Below, one piece after another: positions 15,001-21,400 of a stretch of 64,000 nt of DNA (its first letter is position 1; each line of letters begins with the position of its first letter). This stretch comes from Paenibacillus sp. HGH0039 (GTDB lineage: Bacteria > Bacillota > Bacilli > Paenibacillales > NBRC-103111). Both the position numbers and the translations under genes were made by a program. The stretch covers positions 10,197-74,196 of the forward strand of contig NZ_KE150412.1 in NCBI RefSeq assembly GCF_000411255.1, read 5' to 3'. The notes below the pieces were generated by a model. It was not told where the DNA came from. It saw only the letters and a program-made list of their open reading frames with translations, and made no database searches.

Positions 15001-17379
15001 TACTTCACTAAAGATACTGCATAGCTGCGCTTCAAGTTCGTTTTTCGGAGCCGTATATTCCTTTTCGCTTACCGCCACGATCTCCGGCAGTGCCCGTTTA
15101 TCCAGCTTGCCGTTGCGCGTCACCGGCAGTTGTTCGATCTGCATCATATAGGCCGGCACCATATAAGCCGGCAGCACTTCCTCCAAGTCCCGTCTCACCG
15201 CTTGCAGCTGGACGATATCTTTCGATATGAGGTAAGCAAACAGCGCTTTCTCTCCGTCATGGGTGTCCCGTACGATGACCGCCGCATCTTGGATTCCTTC
15301 CAGCTGCCGCAGCGCATTTTCCACTTCTCCCAGCTCGATCCGGAATCCCCTGATTTTCACTTGGTCATCCATACGACCCAAATAGGCAATGTTCCCGTCC
15401 GGCAGCCATTTGGCTAAGTCCCCTGACCGGTACAGTTTTCCCTCTCCGTATGGATTCTCAATAAACTTCTCTGCGGTTAGCTCCGGTTTGTTGAGGTAGC
15501 CTCTTGCGACGCCGACGCCTGCCACGCACAATTCCCCGGGCACACCGATCCCGCATAACTTGTCCCCATCTAATATATAGACCTTGAGAGTAGGGAGCGC
15601 CTTTCCGACATCGTTTACATCTAGCGCAATATCTTCTGCAGTGATCCCTTTGTACGTTACATGGACAGTCGTCTCTGTGATTCCGTACATATTCACGATG
15701 TTCATCTCCGGATACTTCGCCTGCCATGCCTTTAACTTTCCTACCTGCAGCGCCTCTCCGGCAAAGATTAGATGGTTGACGTGCAGTCTCTCACCTGCTT
15801 CGGCTAGCTCTACTTGCATCAGATTATAAAAAGAGGACGGCACTTGGTTGAGTACCGTCACCCTTTTTTCACGTAATAGGTCTAACAAAGCATAGCTGTC
15901 TTTTTTCGCATCGTTAGGTATGACGACGAGGTGACCTCCGTATAAGAGCGCTCCATACATTTCCCATACCGATACGTCAAAGTTGTAGGCTGCAAACAGG
16001 CTCCATACATCCTCTTCATGGAAATTAAACGGCATGTCATCGTTATGCATCAACCGGACGACACATTCATGTTCGATTACCGTTCCCTTCGGCTCGCCGG
16101 TCGTGCCTGACGTATAGATGATATATAGCGCATCTTGCGGTGCGATGGCTACATCCGGATTCGCTTTTAGTTCTGGCCCCCATGCCGCATCCGGTTCATC
16201 CGAATACAAATGCTCGATCGCATAGATACTTCCTTGCGGAAGTGACACCATCTGCTCTTTTCCCTGATTGACAAGAAGCAAGCTTGCCCCACTGTCTGCC
16301 AGCGTATACTGGATACGGTCTTGCGGCGCCTCTGGATCGATTGGCACATAGACATATCCGGCCTTCACGATCCCGAGTATTCCGATGACCATATCCATAT
16401 TACGCTCTAACAGCAACGCTACCATCGTTTCGCCTTTGCCTGTTTCGCTTTTGACTTTAGCAGCAAGCAGCCGGTTGGCAACGATGTTCGCCTTCGCATT
16501 TAACTCCGCATACGTCAGTTGCTCCGTCCCGCAAGATACCGCTATCCGATCCGGTGTTTTCTTCACCTGCGCCTCAAATAAGCTTTTGATCGATTCCCCG
16601 TGCGGATATTGGGTTGGCTTGGTTTGAAACAGGGTTAAGATTTTATCTCTATCCTCATCGCTCACGAATGAAATATCACGTACCTTCCTCTCCGAATTCT
16701 CAGCAAAGGCACACAAAGCAAACGTAAGCATTGTTAGTATATTGTTTATTTCAGATTTGGTGTAATTTGATTCATCAAAACGAATCATCACGTTCAACTG
16801 ATTACAATCAAAAGAAAAATGAAGAAGCAAATCAGGTGAATTATAAGATAATTGATCCTCAAGGGGAAAGTGTATGAACTGTTTCCCCTCGTCCGATCTA
16901 TCCGTAATTATACACACCGTTTTAATCAAGTGATTGATTTTTCGGGGTAATATATCACAATGGGCATATTTCCCACTTTCCGCTTCTTGTTCTTTTAGTT
17001 GCTGTAATAGATCCAATAATACGTCGTCTCCATTACACTTCATTCTTACCGGAATCATCACACTGTTCAAATGAGGATCGTCGATTATTGTTCCAAACAT
17101 GACATCATCAGTATAGTTATACTTTTGTAAAACAAGTCCCCAGGCAGCCTCTAGAATAACGTTCATAGGGATATTGTGTTCTCGGCTAAGTTTTCTAAGT
17201 TTTTCGCATACATGCTGCGGAAATACCCAGTCCATTAGATTCGTATCCGCTGTCCGTTCTGAACTCGGTCTGTATGGAAAAAGGGGCTTAATCGCAGTCG
17301 AACTAACATCGTCAAGTAAATATGTCCAATAAGAAGACCTGTCTTCTTCATGTTTCTTGTTTGGCACGAATTTTCTCAT
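1..17379 (-). CDS. Giant non-ribosomal peptide synthetase, 3' end outside window
   Basis: The frame is open for 5793 codons from the ATG at 17379 (an in-frame TAG lies four codons upstream) to the left edge. Domain order, nucleotides approximate: degenerate half C (17379-16620), A1 (16590-15080), T1 (Ser812), E1 (14820-13500), C2 (13460-12150), A2 (12100-10640), T2 (Ser2299), E2 (10380-9060), C3 (9000-7690), A3 (7640-6170), T3 (Ser3793), C4 (5850-4560), A4 (4520-3060), T4 (Ser4834), E4 (2760-1440), C5 (1400-60). C2, C3 and C5 follow E domains and carry HHIxxDGW-type centres (D-L type); C4 follows T3 directly and has HHIISDGAS (L-L type). E domains show HHLVVDGVSW and EGHGRE. Hand-read A codes: A1 DVWNIAMVHK (Thr-like), A2 DAWVTAAVQK (aromatic-like, weak), A3 DAFWLGGTFK (Val-like), A4 DGYKVGVVDK (unassigned). 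It is the last gene of the visible operon. Release domain and A5 are not visible. Confidence 0.95.
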   Translation of the reverse strand, partial: MRKFVPNKKHEEDRSSYWTYLLDDVSSTAIKPLFPYRPSSERTADTNLMDWVFPQHVCEKLRKLSREHNIPMNVILEAAWGLVLQKYNYTDDVMFGTIIDDPHLNSVMIPVRMKCNGDDVLLDLLQQLKEQEAESGKYAHCDILPRKINHLIKTVCIITDRSDEGKQFIHFPLEDQLSYNSPDLLLHFSFDCNQLNVMIRFDESNYTKSEINNILTMLTFALCAFAENSERKVRDISFVSDEDRDKILTLFQTKPTQYPHGESIKSLFEAQVKKTPDRIAVSCGTEQLTYAELNAKANIVANRLLAAKVKSETGKGETMVALLLERNMDMVIGILGIVKAGYVYVPIDPEAPQDRIQYTLADSGASLLLVNQGKEQMVSLPQGSIYAIEHLYSDEPDAAWGPELKANPDVAIAPQDALYIIYTSGTTGEPKGTVIEHECVVRLMHNDDMPFNFHEEDVWSLFAAYNFDVSVWEMYGALLYGGHLVVIPNDAKKDSYALLDLLREKRVTVLNQVPSSFYNLMQVELAEAGERLHVNHLIFAGEALQVGKLKAWQAKYPEMNIVNMYGITETTVHVTYKGITAEDIALDVNDVGKALPTLKVYILDGDKLCGIGVPGELCVAGVGVARGYLNKPELTAEKFIENPYGEGKLYRSGDLAKWLPDGNIAYLGRMDDQVKIRGFRIELGEVENALRQLEGIQDAAVIVRDTHDGEKALFAYLISKDIVQLQAVRRDLEEVLPAYMVPAYMMQIEQLPVTRNGKLDKRALPEIVAVSEKEYTAPKNELEAQLCSIFSEVLGVERVGTQDSFFELGGDSIKAIRIVSKLRSAGYHIASKDIMQKYTVEAISYAAQKSALAEQYEQDEVSGIVPLTPIVREFASWNLPKPHHFNQDMLMEIDLEEENQLQEVLDALMAHHDILRSVYRQGQLEIVGMSDSKAYDLKVYNYLEEQAAAELMEAACTDLHSSIHLEEGPLVKAAMFRTAAGNLLFLGIHHLVVDGVSWRILQEDISTAIRQIKEGTKIQFPAKTASYKAWAEALAEYKDSHLLQKERAYWEQVAAQMAAGELRMDEQTGESGYDNYTIHLSVEETESLLQRAGKVFRTEVPDLLISALGMSVRKLTGASVVTIGVEGHGRETIHKRIDIDRTIGWFTSVYPIMVACHDEMAESIIATKEMLRKIPNRGVGYGLLYDLLTGNQLPTLLFNYMGQMDAEAKGKKIHFLSSSNGLADENKMLSELFINGVISEGKLSFTFRYNRGLFSNVTIQRFAEVYKAHIQSTITYCMQLEESVPTPSDYHAADLTRADLSVIQHVTGGAFQIDRIYGLTSLQKGMLYHSIAEPESTAYRNQNIFIGQGYADEHMVKQALKLLVMRHEVLRTAIIHKNISIPKQVVIRGREVEYERTDLTGVEPSLQAKQVEALAHDQIQRGFDLEQDPLLRVHHVVLARDRYQLIWNFHHILLDGWSLPIIYGDFNRIYKALEKGVLTSTLETQVITEKQYQDSYEDYISWLEKQDQQKGLSYWLDVLAGYEEVAEIKPIYTPQESEQQVQSLAITLSPEDALQLRELIAAHQLTVSNVVETAWGVVLQAYSGQKDVVFGKVMSGRQADVRGIEGIVGLFINTIPVRVASKEDMSTLELIKEMQQQGTESEQYAYCSLAEIQAQTEQKQHLIQVLYMFENYYVDEDKLTDFMYEIEYGLDQTNYSLTLCAYEHEGKIVCEIIYNPNVYAREDIEQIVVRLEHVIQAIVANPEGKLSELETITEEEQEQILGVFNDTSSLYAKDKTIPALWEEQVANTPDAIALVYEDNYMTYDALNRKINQVAGALRRLHIKPDDRVVIVAERSVEMIAGMYGIIKAGAAYVPVDPTFPAERIQFILADCKPKAVLVYKATIETGLPTINLADDMLWEGISDNPEQINRPNDLAYIIYTSGTTGQPKGVMLEHQGVVSLRHHLLKQYNVTSQDNVLQFANYVFDASVWEMTLSLLLGATLTLVSKSIIADVTRFNSFVQESRITLAVLPPQYYLQTAFTGVRWLTTAGAATNESVIEQTRNSDCGYCNAYGPTECTVQATYWEYDGISDVPNNIPIGKPIANNHVYILDGDKLCGIGVPGELCVAGDGVARGYLNKPELTSKKFVANPFVPGERMYRTGDLAKWLPDGNIAYLGRIDEQVKIRGFRIEPGEVENALRQLVGIQDAAVIVRETHDGEKALSAYLVSKDVVQLQAVRQELEEILPAYMVPAYMMQIDQLPVTRNGKLDKRALPEIVAVSDREYTAPKNELEAQLCSILSEVLGVERVGMKDSFFELGGDSIKAIRIISKLRSMGYHIAIKDIMQRNTVGAISYAVQKSVIEEQYEQDEVSGIVPLTPIVREFASWNLSNPHHFNQDMLMEIDLEDEKQLREVLDALVVHHDILRSIYREGQLEIVKANDSRAYELKVYDYNEEQEAAGLMEVVCTDLHSSIDLEKGPLVKAAMFRTGEGNLLFLGIHHIVVDGVSWRILQEDISTAIRQVKEGTKIRFPAKTASYKAWAEALAEYKCSPLLQKERAYWEQVATQMESGALSMDEQTGESGYGNYTIHLNEEETTQLIHQAGRAYNTEINDLLISSLGMTVKKLTGARDVTIGMEGHGRESIHKRIDIDRTVGWFTSVYPVVVSCHDEIAKSIITTKEILRKIPNRGLGYGLLQEELSVRPLEIMFNYMGQMDAEAKGKKLHFFSSGKGLADENKMLSELFINGVISERRLTFTFRYNKGLFSSSTIQRFADIYKACTQSMIAHCMQQEETVRTPSDYSAISITDEDLSVLHRLYPGKNDIQDIFDLLPLQEGILYHGLKSSGSEYLTQFIYRINQHIDPNLMRSAFQCLLKKHDVLRTAMVYEGLKHPKQIILSHGSLDWEEIDLTTYDEKEQLARLNELIEMDVKRGFDLQLDALFRIKTIKLSTNCTQLIWSFHHIIADGWCSELLCNDLKNYYNLLQDGYSTHDVEQVIEQEKFQVATYGDYIQWFQNQDEELALTYWRERLRDYDLTYKYRPYFDPPSSNSNLAQVKKKLDVELTGRLLLLAQAHQLTINTITEAAWGIVLQQINFTNDIVFGKVISGRHAEVRGIEKIVGLFINTIPVRVSADENSTIISLLQELQDQGIESTMHAHCSLVKIQEQTAQKSDLISSLFVFENHLAQEQQSEHTDGLQLALVSSRDETNYPLNLLAAVEDKALRFTVLYNPNKHALEEVEMMLSMLNNVLCAFAESPEKKIFDVELIRKEDKARILGEFNNTASTYPKHKSIPDLFEEQAQLTPDQICVVCDKEQLSYQQLDKAAQGIATELRKRGVSSGQLIGIVCEKSVHMIVGLLGILKAGCGYVPINTDEPDTRLRFILEDCDLNIVLCGDVKGDMINVLQEYCTVIDLNGSYAAMTERALVTADDIAYVMYTSGTTGYPKGVCVTHQNVVRLVKQTNYADLNGAHILLTGALSFDASTFEIWGALLNGGQLVLAHTQSITDGNMLGMLIYEHQITMMWMTAQLFNYMVDTRCEVFQPLQYLLVGGERLSAKHIKAVREKHPKLRVINGYGPTENTTFSVTYAIETDYFNIPIGKPINNSTAYIMDRKMQLCGIGVPGELVVGGDGVAKGYMNQPKLTVEKFIENPLIPDERLYRTGDIAMWLPDGNIAYIGRIDDQVKIRGYRIEAGEVEHALRRLEGIQDAIVIAREQDGSETELYAYLVSSTEIQMNEVRNSLGKTIPAYMVPQHMIQVENVPMTRNGKVDKRALSEIQIVHEQQYTAAATELEFTLCNIFGDVLSVDRVGIYDDFFALGGHSLHAVRVINQIEAMIGIRLPIITLFENPHIKALSQHLELISAEHTTHNTLYTKAVFEPIPHAMRKESYRMSSAQKRLYAIQEMDQHSTAYNMTLLRRMDASLDSERLQLALKQLIQRHESLRTSFHMENGEAVQRIHDHVPFTLLITEDEDDDTGFVRAFDLSQAPLIRVKVNNQKEGGYLLAFDMHHIISDGASINNLMQDLSKLYNGEPLESMPIQYKDYSEWLHTQDMTEHETYWLNSLQGELPVLNLPTDFTRPQVQQYTGKAVVSHVELREAVTALCRMSGATEYMVLLSTWMILLSKYSRQEDIIVGCPVNGRLHYDTEPLIGMFVNTIALRGKPSGKKNFVDFLSEMKEVCLKGIEHQAFPLEDLVDLMGLHRDMSRNPLFDVLFVLQNNEEADFDFYGINSTNVHDDYSLQHSSAKFDLTLEVTPMVSGYRIEVRYATSLFQEESVRRMVKHYETLLAAVTQSPKLEICQLPMMTQAERQHILTSFNDTSCVYDVTTPIHEQIEQIVQAMPAKTALRFRDQALTYEQLNMRANQLARILLLHGTRRGDFVGILLGRSIEMMVGILATLKVGAAYVPIDPTYPLERIQYMVEDSGLSTVLTQRQYDDTIELPSHVRRIHVDQERCDEPSHNLHAIVEATDIAYIIYTSGSTGKPKGVMVEHRSISNLIAGLNQLQNLDSTKTMLCVSNISFDGTVYETLYALLKGMQIIIADEEAQHDPKLLLQLIEQYDVNIMKGTPTRMKMLMDEVRDVHPLHGLEVIVVGGEPLTDDLAAALLENWNIRLFNVYGPTEATVDATGIEIHLHDKVTIGKPIANVQVFILDSYGSPLPIGVAGELCISGAGVARGYLNRSDLTAEKFVDNPFKQGERMYRTGDLARWLPDGSIEYVGRIDDQVKVRGYRIELGEIEHVLRKQPDVLNAVVMVREDAVGDDYLCAYVVPNDQVTLDTEAIREDIRQVLPDYMIPAYIVPLVQFPVTNNGKLDRRSLPEPDRKGKGNKYVAPRDQTESVLVNIFREVLGVERISIKDSFFELGGDSIKAIRIVSKMRNAGYLISVPDILSQYTVEKIAHTVGRESEIQYDQGEVTGQVLNTPILHDFFARNYANPNYHNQDALLTVRTDNESHIHEALQAVAVHHDILRAIYRDGSLTILSSADSKLYELQVFEVHADLNGSAWIEDASAIIHRSMDINKGPLMKAALFKTQSANYLFLCIHHLVIDAVSWRILLEDFETALQQLKDGKEIKLPSKTLAFKDWAEALEEYKNTNEITTQANYWNTIIAAMQEEKLFIDDDPHDHGFEDVTITFRKDKTEQLIRQAGKAFGTEINDLLISAIGAATHALTKQSKVSVCLEGHGREAIHKKVDIDRTIGWFTVKFPISVPCHDDLRKSIIETKEMLRKVPLRGLGFGLLQGDYLAIESDIYFNYLGQLDTESNATLFTNNKSIANSNSTEGAIDMNGYIVQNMLHFIIRYDCSKYNRKTVERFAALYEEKLSDIITYCCVQDKPVKTASDYSCDDLTSDELVQIQEYIADKEDIDDIYTLTPMQEGILYHYLLNRQSTGYVTQMVYHYNGNQSEHTFEAALKLLTKRHEVLRTAIVYDHGAKSRQLLLRSREIEYAVVDWSGRDRAEISTWIDSDLQRGFDLQQEALLRVTNIMLSRTEGKLIWSSHHIISDGWSDNVIFNDFIQICEKLQQGLSVAELEQGLEEEKEKSLNFKDFVNWLEKQDEERSLLYWRELLLDYEESADIKPLRQPEETTSEMKRINHKLPVDVTRQLLNTAATYNITLNTMIETALGIVLQELCGIKDVVFGKVVSGRNADVRGIEHIAGIFVNTIPIRICCDDEMHICDIWRKTQEQAILSDRHGHCSFAKVQRLTKQNTDLVKVLFTFDNDDSWDEVRQSETSAFRFTVEDGREQTNYTTTFKAYLDISQLHVDVLYDPRKLAAEDMVNIMSKIQSVLLSCAANPEMKLSELETTTEEEKEQILGAFQTKPTQYPHEES
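9055..11125 (-). repeat. Intragenic repeat copy 2 (module 2: A C-terminal part, T, E)
   Basis: This is the partner of 13515-15580. Near-identical stretches include the T-domain region at 10480-10600 (against 14940-15055) and the E-domain region at 9710-10000 (against 14165-14455). The adenylation cores upstream differ, so only the substrate-neutral parts are shared. Confidence 0.75.
13515..15580 (-). repeat. Intragenic repeat copy 1 (module 1: A C-terminal part, T, E)
   Basis: By eye this segment is roughly 80-90 % identical at the nucleotide level to 9055-11125. It runs from late A1 through T1 and E1. Similarity stops sharply near 15580, where the adenylation core that sets substrate choice begins. 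The pattern suggests tandem module duplication or gene conversion. Edges are approximate. Confidence 0.75.
16620..17379 (-). other. Vestigial C-terminal half of a condensation domain at the NRPS N-terminus
   Basis: The first ~250 residues of the NRPS align by eye with the part of a C domain that follows the catalytic HHxxxDG. They begin near the SYW motif and run through the 'FG...PVR' region. The catalytic His motif is absent. The region that normally reads FGxxxSGR...IVGLFINTxPVR is shortened (FGTIID...IPVR). It therefore cannot form a peptide bond by the known mechanism. The upstream DNA encodes unrelated genes, so this is not a simple frameshift of an intact domain. Confidence 0.75.
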
Positions 17380-17400
17380 AATGGCTCTCTACCCTTTCAA

Positions 17401-17613
17401 TTATTTTTTCTTCTGCATACCGCCCATGATAAGCATAATAATCCCGATTACTGCTAAAATAATCCGAACTAAGAATGGATTCAATGAAAACACAGTTTCA
17501 CCTTGCCAATACAATCCGAACAACCTTTCATTCAGCCCCACTATCGTCAATAACGGCTTAAGAAACAAACTCAGCGCTAATAATACGATCCCCCAAATAA
17601 TTTTGTTATTCAT
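17401..17613 (-). CDS. 70-residue two-helix membrane protein, unknown function
   Basis: The product has 70 residues with two hydrophobic segments, about residues 6-26 and 46-65. They are separated by a short polar loop, and the protein ends in a basic GGMQKKK tail. A good ribosome site (GGAAAGGGG) precedes the ATG at 17613. The gene lies between the type II thioesterase and the NRPS, 21 bases before the NRPS start, so it is almost certainly co-transcribed. I do not recognise the family. An export accessory or immunity role would be a guess from position. Confidence 0.7.
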   Translation of the reverse strand: MNNKIIWGIVLLALSLFLKPLLTIVGLNERLFGLYWQGETVFSLNPFLVRIILAVIGIIMLIMGGMQKKK

Positions 17614-17669
17614 TGATCAAAACCCCTTTCCAATTAACATAAATGAAGATTATTTCACAATAAAACGAT

Positions 17670-18407
17670 CTATCCTTGCGTTTCGAGAATTTTATCCGAT
17701 ATTGTCAATGTCTGCTTGATAATATCCACAACAGGTTCATAATTCTCTGTAATAAAAAAGTGACCACCATCTACCGTATGAAAAGTCGCTGCCCCACCCG
17801 CATAATATTTCCACTCGCTCATGTCATATATGATAGCACTGCGGTCGTTGCGACCATTAATGATTGTAATATCACAAGCGATCTTATCTTTTTTCTCTTG
17901 GTAACAATATGTTTCTGATATCTTAAAATCAGCGCGCAATATCGGTAAGAATAAATCAAGCAACTCTGGATTTTTGATTATTTCATGTGTACTGCCCCCA
18001 TAAGTCATAACCGCATGCAAAAATTGCTCGTCTGGCAATCGATGAATTGAAGTTTGGTTATGCTTATTTTGCGGTGCGTTACGTCCGCTAAAAAAAATAT
18101 GCTGCGGTTTATGAACACCGTTCTCGATTAACTTATAATACGTTTCAAACGTAAGTAATGAACCTAAACTATGTCCAAATATCGCATAATCGTCGTTCGA
18201 AGCAACATTGCTTGCTATCGTAGCAGTGATATCCTCAACAATAGTATCTATGTCATCCCGAAGTGGCTCAAAAATTCTCTTGCCATGGCCCGGCAATTCC
18301 ACAGGGAACAATTGTATATCGCTGCTTAACGATTTGCTCCATTTGCGATATACTTCGGCGGATCCCCCTGAATAAGGAATGCAAAACAGTTTAATCTCAT
18401 TGCCCAT
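17670..18407 (-). CDS. Type II (editing) thioesterase of the PKS/NRPS cluster
   Basis: This 245-residue alpha/beta hydrolase of the GrsT/SrfD thioesterase type removes wrong acyl groups from carrier domains. The sequence shows the opening IPYSGGSA, the FPVELPGHGKR motif, the nucleophile in FGHSLGS (Ser80), an Asp in NGRNDR, and a catalytic His in DGGHFF near the end. Length and motifs fit the family well. The ATG at 18407 has the ribosome site GAAAGGGG. It is cytoplasmic, without a signal peptide, and sits between the PKS and NRPS genes. Confidence 0.93.
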   Translation of the reverse strand: MGNEIKLFCIPYSGGSAEVYRKWSKSLSSDIQLFPVELPGHGKRIFEPLRDDIDTIVEDITATIASNVASNDDYAIFGHSLGSLLTFETYYKLIENGVHKPQHIFFSGRNAPQNKHNQTSIHRLPDEQFLHAVMTYGGSTHEIIKNPELLDLFLPILRADFKISETYCYQEKKDKIACDITIINGRNDRSAIIYDMSEWKYYAGGAATFHTVDGGHFFITENYEPVVDIIKQTLTISDKILETQG

Positions 18408-18463
18408 ATCAATAACCCCTTTCTACAAATCGACAATGCGAGATATGATGATACAATCATGTA

Positions 18464-21400
18464 TCATTTGTTACTTTTAATTACTTTTATCGCTTCATCG
18501 AAAGAGGATACATTGCCTTTTTCCACATTGTCTAACATTGACATAATATCATCATCGGACAATTTATAATCCGGTACAATAACCGCCTTGTCATCGGATT
18601 GTTCTTTACCGATACCGCGCTTCTTATCAATGAGCCCCGCTAATTCTTCTACGGAAGAGTGCGTAAAAATATCCGTAATATCAATCGTTCTAGGATATAT
18701 CGCATTTATTTCCTTTAAAAGTTCCATCGCATGAATTGAATCCCCTCCGAGAGAATTAAAACTCTCATAGATATCAATCTCTCTTAGATCCAAAACGACA
18801 GCATAGCGGAACGCCACTTCATTCTCTGTGGTCGTATAATTATCATTTTTACCTATAATGTGTATATCTTCTGGTGCAATCGTTTGTTTTGCTACTTGTT
18901 TTTTCTGTGTATTGTGACGACTTATATGACGATCAAGGTTTTTCTTCAACCATGGCGACAGTCTAAACGGAAGATTATTCTCCCCTATTTGTTGAAGAAT
19001 GTCATAATTGATTTGCCCTGGTATAACATTACTTAAATCGTACTTTATGATCTCATTTAGCGCCTGAATAGCTACTTCCGTCTCTAGCGAACGGAATAAG
19101 GTAACGGCATCAGCAACCTGATAATCTACTGCCATACCCACTTCACTCCATCCTGGCCAATTCACAGTTTGCACAGGTATACCTTTTTTCCGAAGGTACG
19201 GCGCATATGCATCAAGGAAAGCGTTCGCCGCGGTATAATCACTTTGCCCCGGTCCTCCTAATAAAGACGTCATCGAAGAAAACAGGATAAAGAAATCAAG
19301 CTTCTCTCCTCTCGTCAGAGCGTCCAATACTACCGTACCATTAATCTTTGGTCTTACGACATCACGAAATGTATTCATATTTTTGTTAAACAGAAATCCA
19401 TCTCCTGCCATTCCAGCGCAGTGGATAATGCCATTAATAGGGCCATATGCTTCTTTTAGCTCTGATAGAATGCTTTCCATTTGTACCCTATCACTAACAT
19501 CCGTATAGCGAAGCAAAACGGTACACCCTAGGTTTTCAAGATATAAGATCGATTCAATAAGGGTACTAAGTTTACGATCTCTATTCGAAAGTAAGGTTTG
19601 CCATGTTGACCGGTCAGGCAATGCTTTACGAGCCAGAAGACAGATTGTTCGTGCTCCCCTATTCCCTAAATCTATTGCCATTTGCAACCCTAATCCACCG
19701 GTACCTCCTGTAATTAAATAGACGCCCGTTTGCTTAATCTCCATCTCCCTCATCGATTCTTGTTTCTGTTCGATTACAGTAAGTGCCTCCGTGAATCGTT
19801 GATTGTTTCGATATGCGACGCGGAAGGTTGGATTCTCCGTCAACACCTCATCCAGTACAGTCTCCATATCTGTTGCCTCATCTATGTCGATACAACGATA
19901 GCGAAGATTAGGATACTCTGTCGCAGTTGACTTGGCTACTGCCAGAAAGGCTGCGTTTGCAGGCTTGATACAAGCTTCTTCCCCTGTTACTTCATGTGCA
20001 TAGTCAGTCAACAACACAAACTCGACAGAATCACGGATCGTTCTAAGTATCGCTCTGGTCAAATAAACCACACTATAGAGACCTTGATGTAATTCTTCTC
20101 CGTATCGCTCCGCCGAAACGTCCGTTCGTGTAAAGTTAACGGTACTGAAGTGATAGACCGAACAAAGATTGTTCACACCAATCGCAGCAAGCAGTTTGTC
20201 GTAATCTTCCTCATCCTCACCAACCGTAAACTGGGTTGCATCAATTTGGCTGAATTTTTTGCCGATAGAGACAAAAAACAACCGACTGTCTTGATGCTGG
20301 ATTTGTTCTGCAAGCGCACGAGCATAATATTCACCCTGGTCACAAAAAACTAATACATTACCTTGCACATTCTGAGTTTTTTGTATCGTTGCCGGTTGCA
20401 ACATCCAGTTTGTACCGTAAAAGGCGTTCTTTTTAAACTCATTCATTTTGCTAATTTGCCGAAGCGTGACTTCTTCCGCCTCTGCGATCACATTGCCAGA
20501 TGTATCCACGAGTGAGACACGGAACGTAAAAACTTCTGTATTATTATCCTTTGTCAAAATAGTAATCTTACTATAAAAATGACGCGGAACCCGGCGATAG
20601 AATTTTAAGTTTTTATACGAGAAAGGCAATAGTTTACGCCCACCCGTATAGAGTCGGATAACAGGTATATTAATTGCATTGTCAACCAATGCCGGGTGGA
20701 AAGAAAATTGGTCTAAATCAGACAAATATTTGTCTGGAATTTGTATCTCGGTTATAATTTCATCCCGATCACCATTTGCTTTGGTGAAGAAATTCATTAT
20801 GGATTCCCAACGCTCACCAAAATAATTATCACTTTCCCAACTATTAAGAATCAGCTCTTTTTCTTCCAACCCTTGTTTAATACTAAACTTTTTCAAAGCG
20901 GGGTCTGATTCTATTTCTGAAAATTGCAACTGCTTAGGCGGCGTATCATCATGCATACAAACCGTACCCTTGGAATGTTCTATCCACACGTCCCCAGTTG
21001 ATTCCTCATGCCTAGATACAACCGAAAAATCTGCGTTAACGTCATTTTGGGTAATAACAATATGGATATCCATATCTCCCTCATAAGCTAGCAACGGGGC
21101 CATAAAAACGAGATCCTGAATCACAATATTTGCATTGTTAAAACAATGCTGGCATGCTTCTTTAATCATTTCAAGATATGCCGTTCCGACTAGCAGATGG
21201 GTGCCCATAAGCTTATGGTCGGTAACAACCCATTCTTTTGTAAGTTCGGGATTAACGAGATACACACTTTGCTTCATCGAATCAACAATACATTGATGAA
21301 CAAGCGGATGTAATATCGTACTATCCGGTTTCCTGAGAATAGATTGTGCCATTGTAATCGGTTCAGCCCAATAATGTGTTCTATCAAATGGATACGTAGG

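Noticed and set aside
1-17379. Possible CRISPR array or tandem repeat because of repeated motifs
   Set aside because: The repeats are module-length, in frame and inside the NRPS gene; there are no short regular repeats with spacers.
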